Assembly (NCBI GenBank): GCA_945897395.1
Contig: CAMDFE010000030.1
Coordinates: 1 to 10,581 of the forward strand
Length of the DNA stretch: 10,581 nucleotides
Origin: Chryseobacterium gleum
GTDB taxonomy: Bacteria > Bacteroidota > Bacteroidia > Flavobacteriales_D > Sanyastnellaceae
Reading direction: 5' to 3'
The translations under genes were made by a program, and so were the position numbers. The stretch's first letter is position 1; each line of letters opens with the position of its first letter. The notes beneath the pieces are model-generated. The model did no database searches and had not been told where the DNA came from. It worked only from the letters and a program-made list of their open reading frames with translations. Shown here in pieces: positions 1-7,084 of this stretch.

Positions 1-1251
1 AAGGAGGAATCCGCCTGGATCAATCATGCCTAAATAGAAATCACTTGCGCCTCCACCGAAAGAGGATTGTACGGCATCCAAAGTCACCAAATCAGTCGAA
101 CTCGTTTCGCCAATGAAATACACTTCGCCTTGAAAGCCGACAGATAAGGAGGTCAATTGTTCGTCGCCACTTCCGCCGTAATAAGAGCACCATTCCAATG
201 TTCCATCAGGAAATAACTTCAAAACAAATCCATCACGCGGGCCACCGCCGTATACAGTCTGCTGACTCGCTGAAGCAAATGCCGACATAGAACTCGTGCT
301 TCCCGCAACGTAAATTCCCCCGTACGGATCAACAACAATATCGTTTCCAACATCATTTCCTGTTCTTCCGTAATACGTTGACCACAAGCGTTGATTCAAG
401 GCGTTGAACTTCACAACATAAACGTCATTGCTTCCACCCAGCAATCCTTGATAGCCTAAGTAAGAAATTAACGTGGTTGAATTGGTGGCTCCTGTTAAAT
501 AATAATCTCCATTTGCATCGGTGAAAATTCCACGTGAATCATCAAGCCCTGTTCCACCGTAATATGAAGTCCAGATAACCGATGGATCCAATACAATTTC
601 TCCAGTGGTATTCGAAGGAATTTCGAATTGAATTGTATTCCCGTTCACAATAAAATTTCCATCAATACTTTTTTCTTGATTGAAATAAACGGGTTTAGCG
701 TCGCTCACTTCACCTAACTCACCTTTAACGATAAGCGCTCCATTATCTAGTTTTTCCAATTTTTCCGCGCCTTCAACATACATACTAATTTGCTTTGCGG
801 CTTCGGCATCTTTCGCAATGAATTCATATTTCAATCCGCTTTCTGTGATGAACATTCTCCAATCCACTCCCGGATAAACATTTGAAAGTCGCACCTCCTT
901 GAATGCACTTACCGCATTCAAACTTCCGTCTAAAAAATACTTCTCGGTGTAATCCGTCTTCTGCGATCCCTTGGCAACAGCAGTTTCAGAACATCCTTTC
1001 CAATTCACATCAACACGCTCTGCGTATACCCCGTCGTTGTTATAACGCTTGAACTGGTAGGTTAAGCCTGTCTTGCGAATGAACACATCCATTTCAGAAG
1101 TAGCGTAAGTAAACAAAACCGACTGATCTAGTTGGCCTTTTTCATTTTTTACTTGCCCTTTATTCTCAATGAAAAAAGAATTATTAGCTAAAGCGAAGTT
1201 GCTCGTGAGCATAACAATAGCTGAAAGGAATAGCGTGTATAAAGTTTTCAT
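1..1251 (-). CDS. Secreted SBBP beta-propeller-repeat protein, N-terminal part (3' end outside window)
   Basis: The frame is open for 417 codons from ATG at 1251 to the window edge, with no stop. Residues 1-22 form a signal peptide (MKTLYTLFLSAIV..., ending A-L-A before N23), so export is expected. Residues about 23-220 resemble the N-terminal domain common in Bacteroidota SBBP proteins (DUF7948 type), including FIENKGQ at 27-33 and YPGVDWRMF further on. From about residue 225 there are three repeats of the pattern W-[ST]-x-Y-Y-G-G-x-G-x-D followed by D-x-x-G-x-x-Y and G-x-T-S. Their tryptophans are W227, W290 and W354, a period of 63-64 residues, consistent with beta-propeller blades. Family members often carry a type IX secretion C-terminal domain, but that end is not visible here. 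The molecular function is unknown; a surface or secreted adhesive or structural role is only inference. It is separated from rodA upstream by 173 bp and probably has its own transcript. Confidence 0.85.
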   Translation of the reverse strand, partial: MKTLYTLFLSAIVMLTSNFALANNSFFIENKGQVKNEKGQLDQSVLFTYATSEMDVFIRKTGLTYQFKRYNNDGVYAERVDVNWKGCSETAVAKGSQKTDYTEKYFLDGSLNAVSAFKEVRLSNVYPGVDWRMFITESGLKYEFIAKDAEAAKQISMYVEGAEKLEKLDNGALIVKGELGEVSDAKPVYFNQEKSIDGNFIVNGNTIQFEIPSNTTGEIVLDPSVIWTSYYGGTGLDDSRGIFTDANGDYYLTGATNSTTLISYLGYQGLLGGSNDVYVVKFNALNQRLWSTYYGRTGNDVGNDIVVDPYGGIYVAGSTSSMSAFASASQQTVYGGGPRDGFVLKLFPDGTLEWCSYYGGSGDEQLTSLSVGFQGEVYFIGETSSTDLVTLDAVQSSFGGGASDFYLGMIDPGGFLL

Positions 1252-1274
1252 ACGAAAGTATATTCGGTGTTACG

Positions 1275-1282
1275 CTAAAGTA
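1275..1282 (-). promoter_or_regulatory. Possible -7 promoter element for the SBBP gene
   Basis: Read on minus, the sequence is TACTTTAG, one mismatch from the Bacteroidota -7 consensus TAnnTTTG. It lies 23 bp before the ATG at 1251. A TTTG occurs 15 bp further upstream, slightly closer than the usual -33 spacing. This is a weak match and a tentative call. Confidence 0.25.
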
Positions 1283-1355
1283 GAAATTAGGTTACACCAA
1301 ACCCGAACGCTCATTCGAACCTTACAAACGATGCAATGTTAACTCTTCCATTTAT

Positions 1356-1418
1356 CGCGTAGCGTCATCCCGAAGGGTCATCGCGCAGCGTCATCCACGA
1401 AGTGGTCATCCCGAAGGG
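1356..1418. repeat. Array of five GNA-triloop mini-hairpins separated by TCAT
   Basis: On plus, five tiny perfect inverted repeats follow each other: cgc-GTA-gcg (1356-1364), ccc-GAA-ggg (1369-1377), cgc-GCA-gcg (1382-1390), ccac-GAA-gtgg (1395-1405) and ccc-GAA-ggg (1410-1418). Each neighbouring pair is separated by exactly TCAT (1365-1368, 1378-1381, 1391-1394, 1406-1409), giving unit lengths of 13, 13, 13 and 15. Every loop has the form GNA and is closed by a C-G pair. Stem sequences differ between units while both arms stay complementary. GNA triloops closed by C-G are known to make unusually stable single-stranded DNA mini-hairpins. On the minus (rodA mRNA) strand the units read as C(UNC)G hairpins separated by ATGA. 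The array ends 6 bp after the rodA stop codon. Its function is unknown. Confidence 0.85.
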
Positions 1419-1424
1419 TAAGGG

Positions 1425-2747
1425 TTATCTAAATACACTCAATCGCTCCGCATCTAGGCGAATCATAATAAACAACAGAATGGTAAACGCCATAAGCGAA
1501 GACCCGCCGTAACTAAAGAAGGGTAGGGGAATACCTATGATCGGAGCAAGCCCGAGCACCATTCCAATATTAATGAGCAAATGCATGAATATGATTGCCG
1601 CTACGCAATAGCCGTAAACCCTGGAAAATTGAGAACGTTGCCGTTCTGCCAATACCACCAATCGATATATAAGCGTGAAGAACATTAGAATTACAGTTAC
1701 ACTTCCAAGGAATCCCCACTCTTCTGCGACTGCACTAAAAATAAAGTCGGTCCATTGTTCAGGCACGTAATTGTTTTGGGTCATCGGTCCTTGGTGAAAC
1801 CCCCTTCCAATCAACCCCCCAGAACCCACGGTAATTTTCGCCATCTCGGAATTGTAGGTCGCGTCTTGCCTTTCAACCGGAAGTGAAAGCATAACATAAA
1901 TACGCTCTTTGTGATGCTTTTCAAGCACGTTGTCTACGATGTAATTTATTGAAAACGCAAGACTCGAAGCTAGCACCATAGAAATGACAACCACAGAATA
2001 AAGCATTCTTCTTGATCGTGGGACAACAAAATTTCGAACGAAAATCAAAGCAAGAATTGATAACCCGAAGAGGGAAATAATAAAAGTCCAAATAGAACTC
2101 AATTCTCCGAAATAAGGATAAGTCGTTCTTCCAGCACCAATAACAATACTCAACGTTCCTATGACCACACTGGCAAATCCAGCGATAAGGACATTGCCCG
2201 ACATTCCTTCACGATACATAACCAAAATGAATGCAAGGAACGTTAACAATGAACCCACGTCGGGCTGAAGTAAAATCAAAAATGCCGGCAACCCAATGAT
2301 TGCGAACGCCTGAATACGCGTTCGTAAATTTTTCAATTGCATTCCTGAGCTGGAAATAAATTTGGACAGAAATAGCCCAACGCCAATCTTAGAAAATTCA
2401 CTCGGCTGAATTCCAAAATCGCCAATACCAAACCACGCCTTCGCGCCATTTACTTCCTTTCCAATAACCAAGACAAGCATGAGCAAAAGCACAAAAAAGA
2501 AATATATGTAAACGGCTAGTTTATTGAATACCTCTGCATCTAAATAAAGGATGACTACAATTAAAAAAACACATGCCCCTATCCAGACCAACTGTTTTCC
2601 GTACTCTTCGGAAAACGTAAACGGACTTGGCAATAGCGGGTTAAACGCGGCGCTATAAATAGAAAGCCATCCGAACAAAACCAACGTCCCGTAGAGCGCA
2701 ATAGTGCCCCAGTCGAGTTGTAAGTTCTGTTTCCCTGACGCTGCCAT
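1425..2747 (-). CDS. rodA: RodA, SEDS-family peptidoglycan glycosyltransferase of cell elongation
   Basis: This integral membrane enzyme polymerises lipid II into glycan strands for lateral wall growth, together with PBP2. At 440 residues it is a little longer than many RodA proteins. Hydrophobic segments throughout indicate about ten membrane helices. SEDS signatures are present: AKAWFGIG-x-F-x-IQPSEFSK (Q114-P115-S116-E117), LQPDVGS (Q161-P162-D163) and PEQWTDFIF-x-x-x-AEEWGFLG. In the last motif D334 matches the essential aspartate of the periplasmic loop. The C-terminal helices contain GLAPIIGIPLPFFSYGGSS, which is highly conserved in the family. The ATG at 2747 shares one base with the mrdA stop (TAATG), so translation is probably coupled to mrdA. 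FtsW is the main alternative in this family, but the mre/mrdA neighbours favour RodA. It is the last gene of the operon and is followed at once by the hairpin array. Confidence 0.97.
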   Translation of the reverse strand: MAASGKQNLQLDWGTIALYGTLVLFGWLSIYSAAFNPLLPSPFTFSEEYGKQLVWIGACVFLIVVILYLDAEVFNKLAVYIYFFFVLLLMLVLVIGKEVNGAKAWFGIGDFGIQPSEFSKIGVGLFLSKFISSSGMQLKNLRTRIQAFAIIGLPAFLILLQPDVGSLLTFLAFILVMYREGMSGNVLIAGFASVVIGTLSIVIGAGRTTYPYFGELSSIWTFIISLFGLSILALIFVRNFVVPRSRRMLYSVVVISMVLASSLAFSINYIVDNVLEKHHKERIYVMLSLPVERQDATYNSEMAKITVGSGGLIGRGFHQGPMTQNNYVPEQWTDFIFSAVAEEWGFLGSVTVILMFFTLIYRLVVLAERQRSQFSRVYGYCVAAIIFMHLLINIGMVLGLAPIIGIPLPFFSYGGSSLMAFTILLFIMIRLDAERLSVFR

Positions 2748-4555
2748 TAGTTCAAAATTTTCGCGTTCATGATTAATTCTTCTCGTCCCTTGTTCGTGGT
2801 TCCTCCCTTCAAATACTTTTCAATCATTAAACTTGAAATAGGGGCGGCCCACGTTCCGCCAAATCCTGCGTATTCAACATAAACAGCCAATGCAATTTTC
2901 GGATTCTCTTTCGGAGCAAAGCAAACGAACACGCTGTGATCTTCACGAGGTTCGTTTTGAACCGTTCCTGTTTTTCCACAAATAACAATATCAGAAAGCT
3001 TAATGCTATTGGCCGTTCCGCCGGGGCCAACTACTTTTTCCATAGCGTTTACTACGGTTTCAAAATATTCTGGTTTTACCCCAACATCTACCCGCGTTAC
3101 ATATTCGGCACGTGCAGATCCGTCTCTTCCAATTTGTCTTACAGTGTGCGGGGGAACATAGAAGCCGCGATTTGCAATGATGCAGACGAGATTGCACATT
3201 TGAACGGGGTTAATCAACATCTCACCTTCACCAATTGCAATGGAATAAATGGTTGAAAAATTCCATGCGTCCACACCGTATTTCTTGTTGTAATATTCTG
3301 CACTTGGAACATTCCCCTTTTTCATTCCGGGAAGGTCGCTCCCTAAAGTTGAACCGAAACCAAGCTTTCGAATTTGTTCGTTCCAAATTGAAAGGCCAAT
3401 AGCTGCATCTTTCGCGCGATTGTTAGGGTCTCTATTCGCTTCAACGACACGCTGCAACACCCCTCTAAAATAGGGGTTGCAGGAATGAACTATCGCCATC
3501 TCCAGATCGTCCATGTTATGCGCCCCGTGACACCCAATAAGCCCTCTATTGCACGCAATGCGAGTGTCTTTTGTTATTGATCCCAGCTGCAAAGCCGTAA
3601 GTGATTGCGCCAATTTGAAAATAGATCCCGGTCTGTATTGTGCTTGTGTAGCGCGATTGAAAAGCGGCTTCATCGGATCCTTAGCTAAGGCCGAGAAGTT
3701 TTGTCCGCGAGCTCTTCCAACCAACAAATTAGGGTCAAAGGTTGGAGCCGAAACTAGCGCTAAAATTTCTCCTGTTGAGGGTTCAATGGCCACAATACAA
3801 CCTCGCTTGTTCTGCATTAACTGCTCACCATACTTCTGCAACTCCGCATCAATGGTTGCATACAAATCCACCCCCTCTTGAGCGGCACTGTCGAGTTGAC
3901 CATTCGCAACACTGTGTTCAACTCCGAGATTATCGCGATAAACATATTTAATTCCGCGTTTTCCACGAAGTTCTTTCTCGTAAGACTTTTCTATTCCATT
4001 CAATCCGATATAATCGCCTTTGCGATAATCCGGATTCTTCTCCAAAATGTCTTTATTCACCTCTCCGACATCGCCCAATAAAAGCGATCCAAGGCTTTCC
4101 GGATAAGTGCGCAACGTTCTCGCTTGAACAAAAAAGCCCGGAAATTTATACAGTCGCTCTGCAAAGAGTGCATACTCCTCAGGAAGCATTTGTTTAATAA
4201 CCGGAGATGGCTTGTACTTAACGTTCGGATAGGTGGTTGATTTTTTTAAGATTTCCTTCAACTCCTCGTAAGGCAGATTCACCAACTTACAGAATTCAAG
4301 CGTGTCGAAAGGTAAAACTTCTTTCGGCAAAACCATAAGGTCATAAACGGTTTGATTCGTTACTAAAACTTTTCCGTTACGGTCAAAGATGTTTCCTCGA
4401 GAAGGATAAACAACAACTTCTCTCTCCGTTAATCGCGAACCTTTATTCTTCCATTCGCTGGTGGCAACCTGGAGCGCGAAGAGACGCACTATGAATATGA
4501 CACAGATGGTTCCAACAATAAACAAGAAGGTGTAACGGCGATTGTCGTTGTTCAA
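2747..4555 (-). CDS. mrdA: Penicillin-binding protein 2 (elongation transpeptidase)
   Basis: This is a class B PBP that cross-links peptidoglycan in the elongasome as the partner of RodA. At 602 residues it has family length. It has a short cytoplasmic start, a membrane anchor at about residues 9-27 (TFLFIVGTICVIF), a PBP dimerisation/pedestal region containing PSRGNIFDRNG (about 51-61), and a transpeptidase domain from about 250. Catalytic motifs are S311-I-F-K314 (in RPGSIFK), S358-C-N360 and K528-T-G530. The start codon is TTG at 4555-4553. It is the only common start codon that keeps the membrane anchor: the upstream frame stops at 4576-4574 with no ATG or GTG between, and the next internal Met lies well past the anchor. 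The gene begins 5 bp after mreD and its stop overlaps the rodA start. No Shine-Dalgarno sequence is visible, so initiation may rely on coupling with mreD. Confidence 0.97.
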   Translation of the reverse strand: MNNDNRRYTFLFIVGTICVIFIVRLFALQVATSEWKNKGSRLTEREVVVYPSRGNIFDRNGKVLVTNQTVYDLMVLPKEVLPFDTLEFCKLVNLPYEELKEILKKSTTYPNVKYKPSPVIKQMLPEEYALFAERLYKFPGFFVQARTLRTYPESLGSLLLGDVGEVNKDILEKNPDYRKGDYIGLNGIEKSYEKELRGKRGIKYVYRDNLGVEHSVANGQLDSAAQEGVDLYATIDAELQKYGEQLMQNKRGCIVAIEPSTGEILALVSAPTFDPNLLVGRARGQNFSALAKDPMKPLFNRATQAQYRPGSIFKLAQSLTALQLGSITKDTRIACNRGLIGCHGAHNMDDLEMAIVHSCNPYFRGVLQRVVEANRDPNNRAKDAAIGLSIWNEQIRKLGFGSTLGSDLPGMKKGNVPSAEYYNKKYGVDAWNFSTIYSIAIGEGEMLINPVQMCNLVCIIANRGFYVPPHTVRQIGRDGSARAEYVTRVDVGVKPEYFETVVNAMEKVVGPGGTANSIKLSDIVICGKTGTVQNEPREDHSVFVCFAPKENPKIALAVYVEYAGFGGTWAAPISSLMIEKYLKGGTTNKGREELIMNAKILN

Positions 4556-4560
4556 AATAA

Positions 4561-5067
4561 TTAGCTGCTTTTCTTATTTGGCGAAATTAAGAGTTGCGCC
4601 AAAATCATAAGCAATAAAGTTGCTATAGAACTTAACAAAATATGAAACAACTGAAAGAAAAATTTGTCCCAACGCAAAAATTCAAAAAAGATAAGCCATG
4701 AATGATGCACCAGTGTTAGAATTCCCGCATAGGTCGTGTACCAAGCCAATCCCATTTTTTGTATGGTTGGCTTCAGGCTTGAATCGTACCCTTCTCTTGG
4801 CGCCAACATGTTTTGAACCAAGGGCTGCAAGAATGCAAGGAGCAGGCAAGCGGACGTGTGAAGCCCTGGAGGTCCTGTAAATAAATCCATCAGTATTCCA
4901 GTAAAAAATCCTATCAACAACAACAGCCAACGCGGTGTGTCGAATGGAAACATTAACAAACTAAATATGTAAATAAACGGAAGAACCAATCCGTCAAACA
5001 ATTGAATTCGACTAACCACCAAGGCTTGCACGAGTACGAATAAAAATATGCGCAAATAGTTCATCAT
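4561..5067 (-). CDS. mreD: Rod shape-determining protein MreD
   Basis: This small multi-pass inner-membrane protein of the elongasome is thought to bridge MreC and the RodA/PBP2 synthases. At 168 residues it is nearly all hydrophobic, with about five to six membrane segments, and it carries FFTGILMDLFTGPPGLHTSA, which resembles the G-x-x-x-D-x-x-x-G-x-x-G-x-x pattern of MreD. Identity also rests on position between mreC and mrdA. Two consecutive ATG codons lie at 5067 and 5064; the first overlaps the mreC stop by 4 bp (ATGA) and the second by 1 bp (TGATG). A GGAGG at 5075-5071 lies 3 bp before the first ATG and 6 bp before the second, so the second (167 residues) may be the true start. Translation is very likely coupled to mreC. 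Confidence 0.9.
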   Translation of the reverse strand: MMNYLRIFLFVLVQALVVSRIQLFDGLVLPFIYIFSLLMFPFDTPRWLLLLIGFFTGILMDLFTGPPGLHTSACLLLAFLQPLVQNMLAPREGYDSSLKPTIQKMGLAWYTTYAGILTLVHHSWLIFFEFLRWDKFFFQLFHILLSSIATLLLMILAQLLISPNKKSS

Positions 5068-5900
5068 TCTCCTCCGTCTGCAATAATTTGTTGTTGTTGA
5101 AGAGAGTCAATCTCCATTTTCTGAAGGTTCTTTACCACCTGCACCCACGCTACCTTTCGGTAATCAGTTGCCAACTTCACTTTAATTCGATGGAAATTTT
5201 CTTCCGGCTTATCTTCCAAAGCTTCAACACTTCCAATTAACATTCCTTCTGGAAAGTGGCTTGAAAAGCCTGTTGTAACTACGGTATCACCGACATTAAC
5301 ATAGACGTGTTTTGGAATTTCTTTTACAAACGCAAAAAGTGGATCTCCACCGGGCCATTCCAAAATTCCGAACTCCCCTGTTCCTTTCATCTTCACAGAA
5401 CCTTGAAATTTCGTGTGAAGAACAGGCATAACAATCGAATAATTTTCACTTACACTACTCACAATTCCAACAATACTTCCGTTTGCAATAACCCCCATTT
5501 CAATGCCGATCCCTTCAGAATATCCCTTATTCAACGTTAAATAATTTCGCTTTCTGCTTACTGTCGCGTTAACAACCTTCGCGGGGGTGTATGTGTATTG
5601 CTGACGAGCGCTTTGTGCCTTAAACGTTGCGGTGTCTGAAGTAATATAATTTTCTGGAAGAAGACTTCGCAGGGCCGCGTTCTCAATAGCCAATTGATCG
5701 TTAATTTCAGCTAACCTTAAATAACTCGTGAACTCATCGCGTTTTTCGTAGATGTATCCTGCGAAGTCAGAGCTGTGACGAATGAATTCTTTTCGGTGAA
5801 AATTGTTTTCGGAAAATAAAACAATCATTGAAAAAACCTGAAGCACCAAGAACAACAAAAGCACGTGAAATCGTTGCAACAATGCTAAAAGATTACCCAT
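5064..5900 (-). CDS. mreC: Rod shape-determining protein MreC
   Basis: This elongasome scaffold protein spans the inner membrane once and reaches into the periplasm, where it activates PBP2/RodA. At 278 residues it is of normal length. A membrane helix lies at about residues 12-30 (VLLLFLVLQVFSMIVLF). A likely coiled coil at about 50-80 includes NDQLAIENAALRSLL. The beta-rich MreC domain follows from about 105, with typical stretches such as AKVVNATVSRKRNYLTLNKG, GVIANGSIVGIVSSV and GDTVVTTGFSSHFPEGMLIG. A glutamine-rich C-terminal tail (SLQQQQ) ends the protein. The gene starts 20 bp after mreB and overlaps mreD. Nothing is missing or unusual. Confidence 0.95.
   Translation of the reverse strand: MGNLLALLQRFHVLLLFLVLQVFSMIVLFSENNFHRKEFIRHSSDFAGYIYEKRDEFTSYLRLAEINDQLAIENAALRSLLPENYITSDTATFKAQSARQQYTYTPAKVVNATVSRKRNYLTLNKGYSEGIGIEMGVIANGSIVGIVSSVSENYSIVMPVLHTKFQGSVKMKGTGEFGILEWPGGDPLFAFVKEIPKHVYVNVGDTVVTTGFSSHFPEGMLIGSVEALEDKPEENFHRIKVKLATDYRKVAWVQVVKNLQKMEIDSLQQQQIIADGGE
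5071..5075 (-). promoter_or_regulatory. Shine-Dalgarno GGAGG before mreD, inside the end of mreC
   Basis: On minus the last mreC codons contain GGAGGAG, an excellent anti-16S match. Strong Shine-Dalgarno sites are uncommon in Bacteroidota. The distance to the second ATG of mreD (5064) is better than to the first (5067). Because the bases also encode Gly-Gly-Glu of MreC, coincidence is possible. Confidence 0.4.
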
Positions 5901-5920
5901 TCTGCTTTCGTGTTAACGAA

Positions 5921-6946
5921 TTACTCGCGCATTAAGAATTGGAAGCGGTTGATGTTTTTCAACGCAATTCCTGTACCTCTCGCTACTGCACGCAACGGGT
6001 CGTCGGCAACGTGAACAGGTAATTTCGTTTTACGGTTGATACGCACATCTAATCCGCGGAGCAATGCCCCACCACCGGCTAAATAAATACCCGTCTTGAA
6101 AATATCTGCTGATAATTCTGGAGGAGTGTTTTCCAAACAACTCATGATTGCTTCTTCAATTTTAGAAATTGATTTGTTCAACGCATGAGCGATCTCCTTG
6201 TAAGAAACCATAATTTCTTTTGGAATACCTGTAACTAAGTCACGTCCGCGAACGCTGTAATCAGCAGGCGGAACTTCTAAGTCGTCAATTGCAGCGCCTA
6301 CCTCAATTTTAATTTGTTCTGCTGTGCGCTCACCAATTAAAATGTTATGATGACGACGCATGTAATCTTCAATGTCTTGTGTAAGTTCATCTCCAGCTAC
6401 ACGAATGTTTTTGTCTGTTACAATTCCGCCCAAAGCAATAACTGCAATTTCAGATGTGCCGCCTCCGATGTCAATAATCATATTTCCCATCGGCTCTTCC
6501 ACGTCAACGCCAATACCAATTGCAGCGGCCATTGGCTCGTGAATCAAATAAACTTCTTTCGCACCTGCGTGTTCTGCAGAATCTTTAACCGCACGTTTTT
6601 CAACTTCAGTAATTCCAGATGGAATACATATTACCATTCTCAAAGAAGGTTGAAACATTTTTCCGCCTTTGTTAATCATTTTGATTAACCCTTTGATCAT
6701 ATCTTCAGCAGCATGGAAATCGGCAATTACACCGTCTTTCAATGGACGAATTGTCTTAATATTCTCGTGCGTTTTACCATGCATCTGTTGCGCTAATCGA
6801 CCAACAGCAACGGTTCTACCCGAAACTCGGTCACGAGCTATGATAGATGGTTCATCTACAACAACCTTATCGTTCATGATAATGATTGTGTTTGCCGTAC
6901 CTAAGTCAATGGCAATTTCTTGTGTTAGGAAACTAAACAGTCCCAT
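5921..6946 (-). CDS. mreB: Rod shape-determining protein MreB (bacterial actin)
   Basis: This actin-like ATPase polymerises into membrane-bound filaments that orient lateral peptidoglycan synthesis. At 341 residues it is full length. A short N-terminal segment (MGLFSFLTQ) fits the membrane-binding tip of MreB. Nucleotide-binding motifs are clear: phosphate-1 D14-L-G-T-A-N-T, connect motif around EPMAAAIGIGV, phosphate-2 D159-I-G-G-G-T-S-E-I, and adenosine motif A290-G-G-G-A-L-L-R-G. Other family stretches are VICIPSGITEVEKRAV and ELTQDIEDYMRRHHN. The chosen ATG puts the conserved core at the right distance. AAGAAGG lies 6 bp upstream as a fair ribosome site. It is the first gene of the elongasome operon, with a promoter element about 50 bp upstream, divergent from sodA. 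Confidence 0.98.
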   Translation of the reverse strand: MGLFSFLTQEIAIDLGTANTIIIMNDKVVVDEPSIIARDRVSGRTVAVGRLAQQMHGKTHENIKTIRPLKDGVIADFHAAEDMIKGLIKMINKGGKMFQPSLRMVICIPSGITEVEKRAVKDSAEHAGAKEVYLIHEPMAAAIGIGVDVEEPMGNMIIDIGGGTSEIAVIALGGIVTDKNIRVAGDELTQDIEDYMRRHHNILIGERTAEQIKIEVGAAIDDLEVPPADYSVRGRDLVTGIPKEIMVSYKEIAHALNKSISKIEEAIMSCLENTPPELSADIFKTGIYLAGGGALLRGLDVRINRKTKLPVHVADDPLRAVARGTGIALKNINRFQFLMRE

Positions 6947-6995
6947 GCTTTTCCTTCTTTAAAATAGGTTAATTGAAAACGCTTCGATAGAGTTA

Positions 6996-7003
6996 CAAAG
7001 ATA
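6996..7003 (-). promoter_or_regulatory. -7 promoter element of the mreB operon
   Basis: Read on minus this is TATCTTTG, a full match to the Bacteroidota -7 consensus TAnnTTTG. It lies 49 bp before the mreB ATG, giving a predicted leader of about 40 nt. The -33 side is weak: TTCG at 7025-7028, 21 bp upstream, is the best near-match to TTTG. Confidence 0.5.
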
Positions 7004-7042
7004 AGCGCGCATCAAGCATATTAACGAATTGATAAGAATTTT

Positions 7043-7071
7043 TTTGCGGCGTGTGTTTTGAGTTAATTTCG
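7043..7071 (+). promoter_or_regulatory. Possible promoter of sodA
   Basis: TTTG at 7043-7046 and TAATTTCG at 7064-7071 (one mismatch to TAnnTTTG) are separated by 17 bp, within the spacing reported for Flavobacteria. The -7 box ends only 13 bp before the ATG, so the leader would be very short. It does not overlap the divergent mreB element. Confidence 0.35.
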
Positions 7072-7084
7072 CAAAAAAATAACT

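Noticed and set aside
1297..1325. Repeated cgaac words flanking a ctcat in the spacer, possibly a decayed sixth hairpin unit
   Set aside because: The arms do not pair as in the array and no GNA loop with C-G closing is present.
1356..1418. CRISPR-like reading of the regularly spaced array
   Set aside because: Units are 13-15 bp with 4-bp identical spacers, far shorter than CRISPR repeats and spacers, and no cas genes are present.
1356..1418. Array as an ordinary Rho-independent terminator
   Set aside because: Stems are only 3-4 bp and there is no U-tract on either strand after any unit.
2936..3256. Plus-strand open frame opposite mrdA
   Set aside because: It lies entirely opposite conserved transpeptidase coding sequence and has no recognisable domain or promoter.
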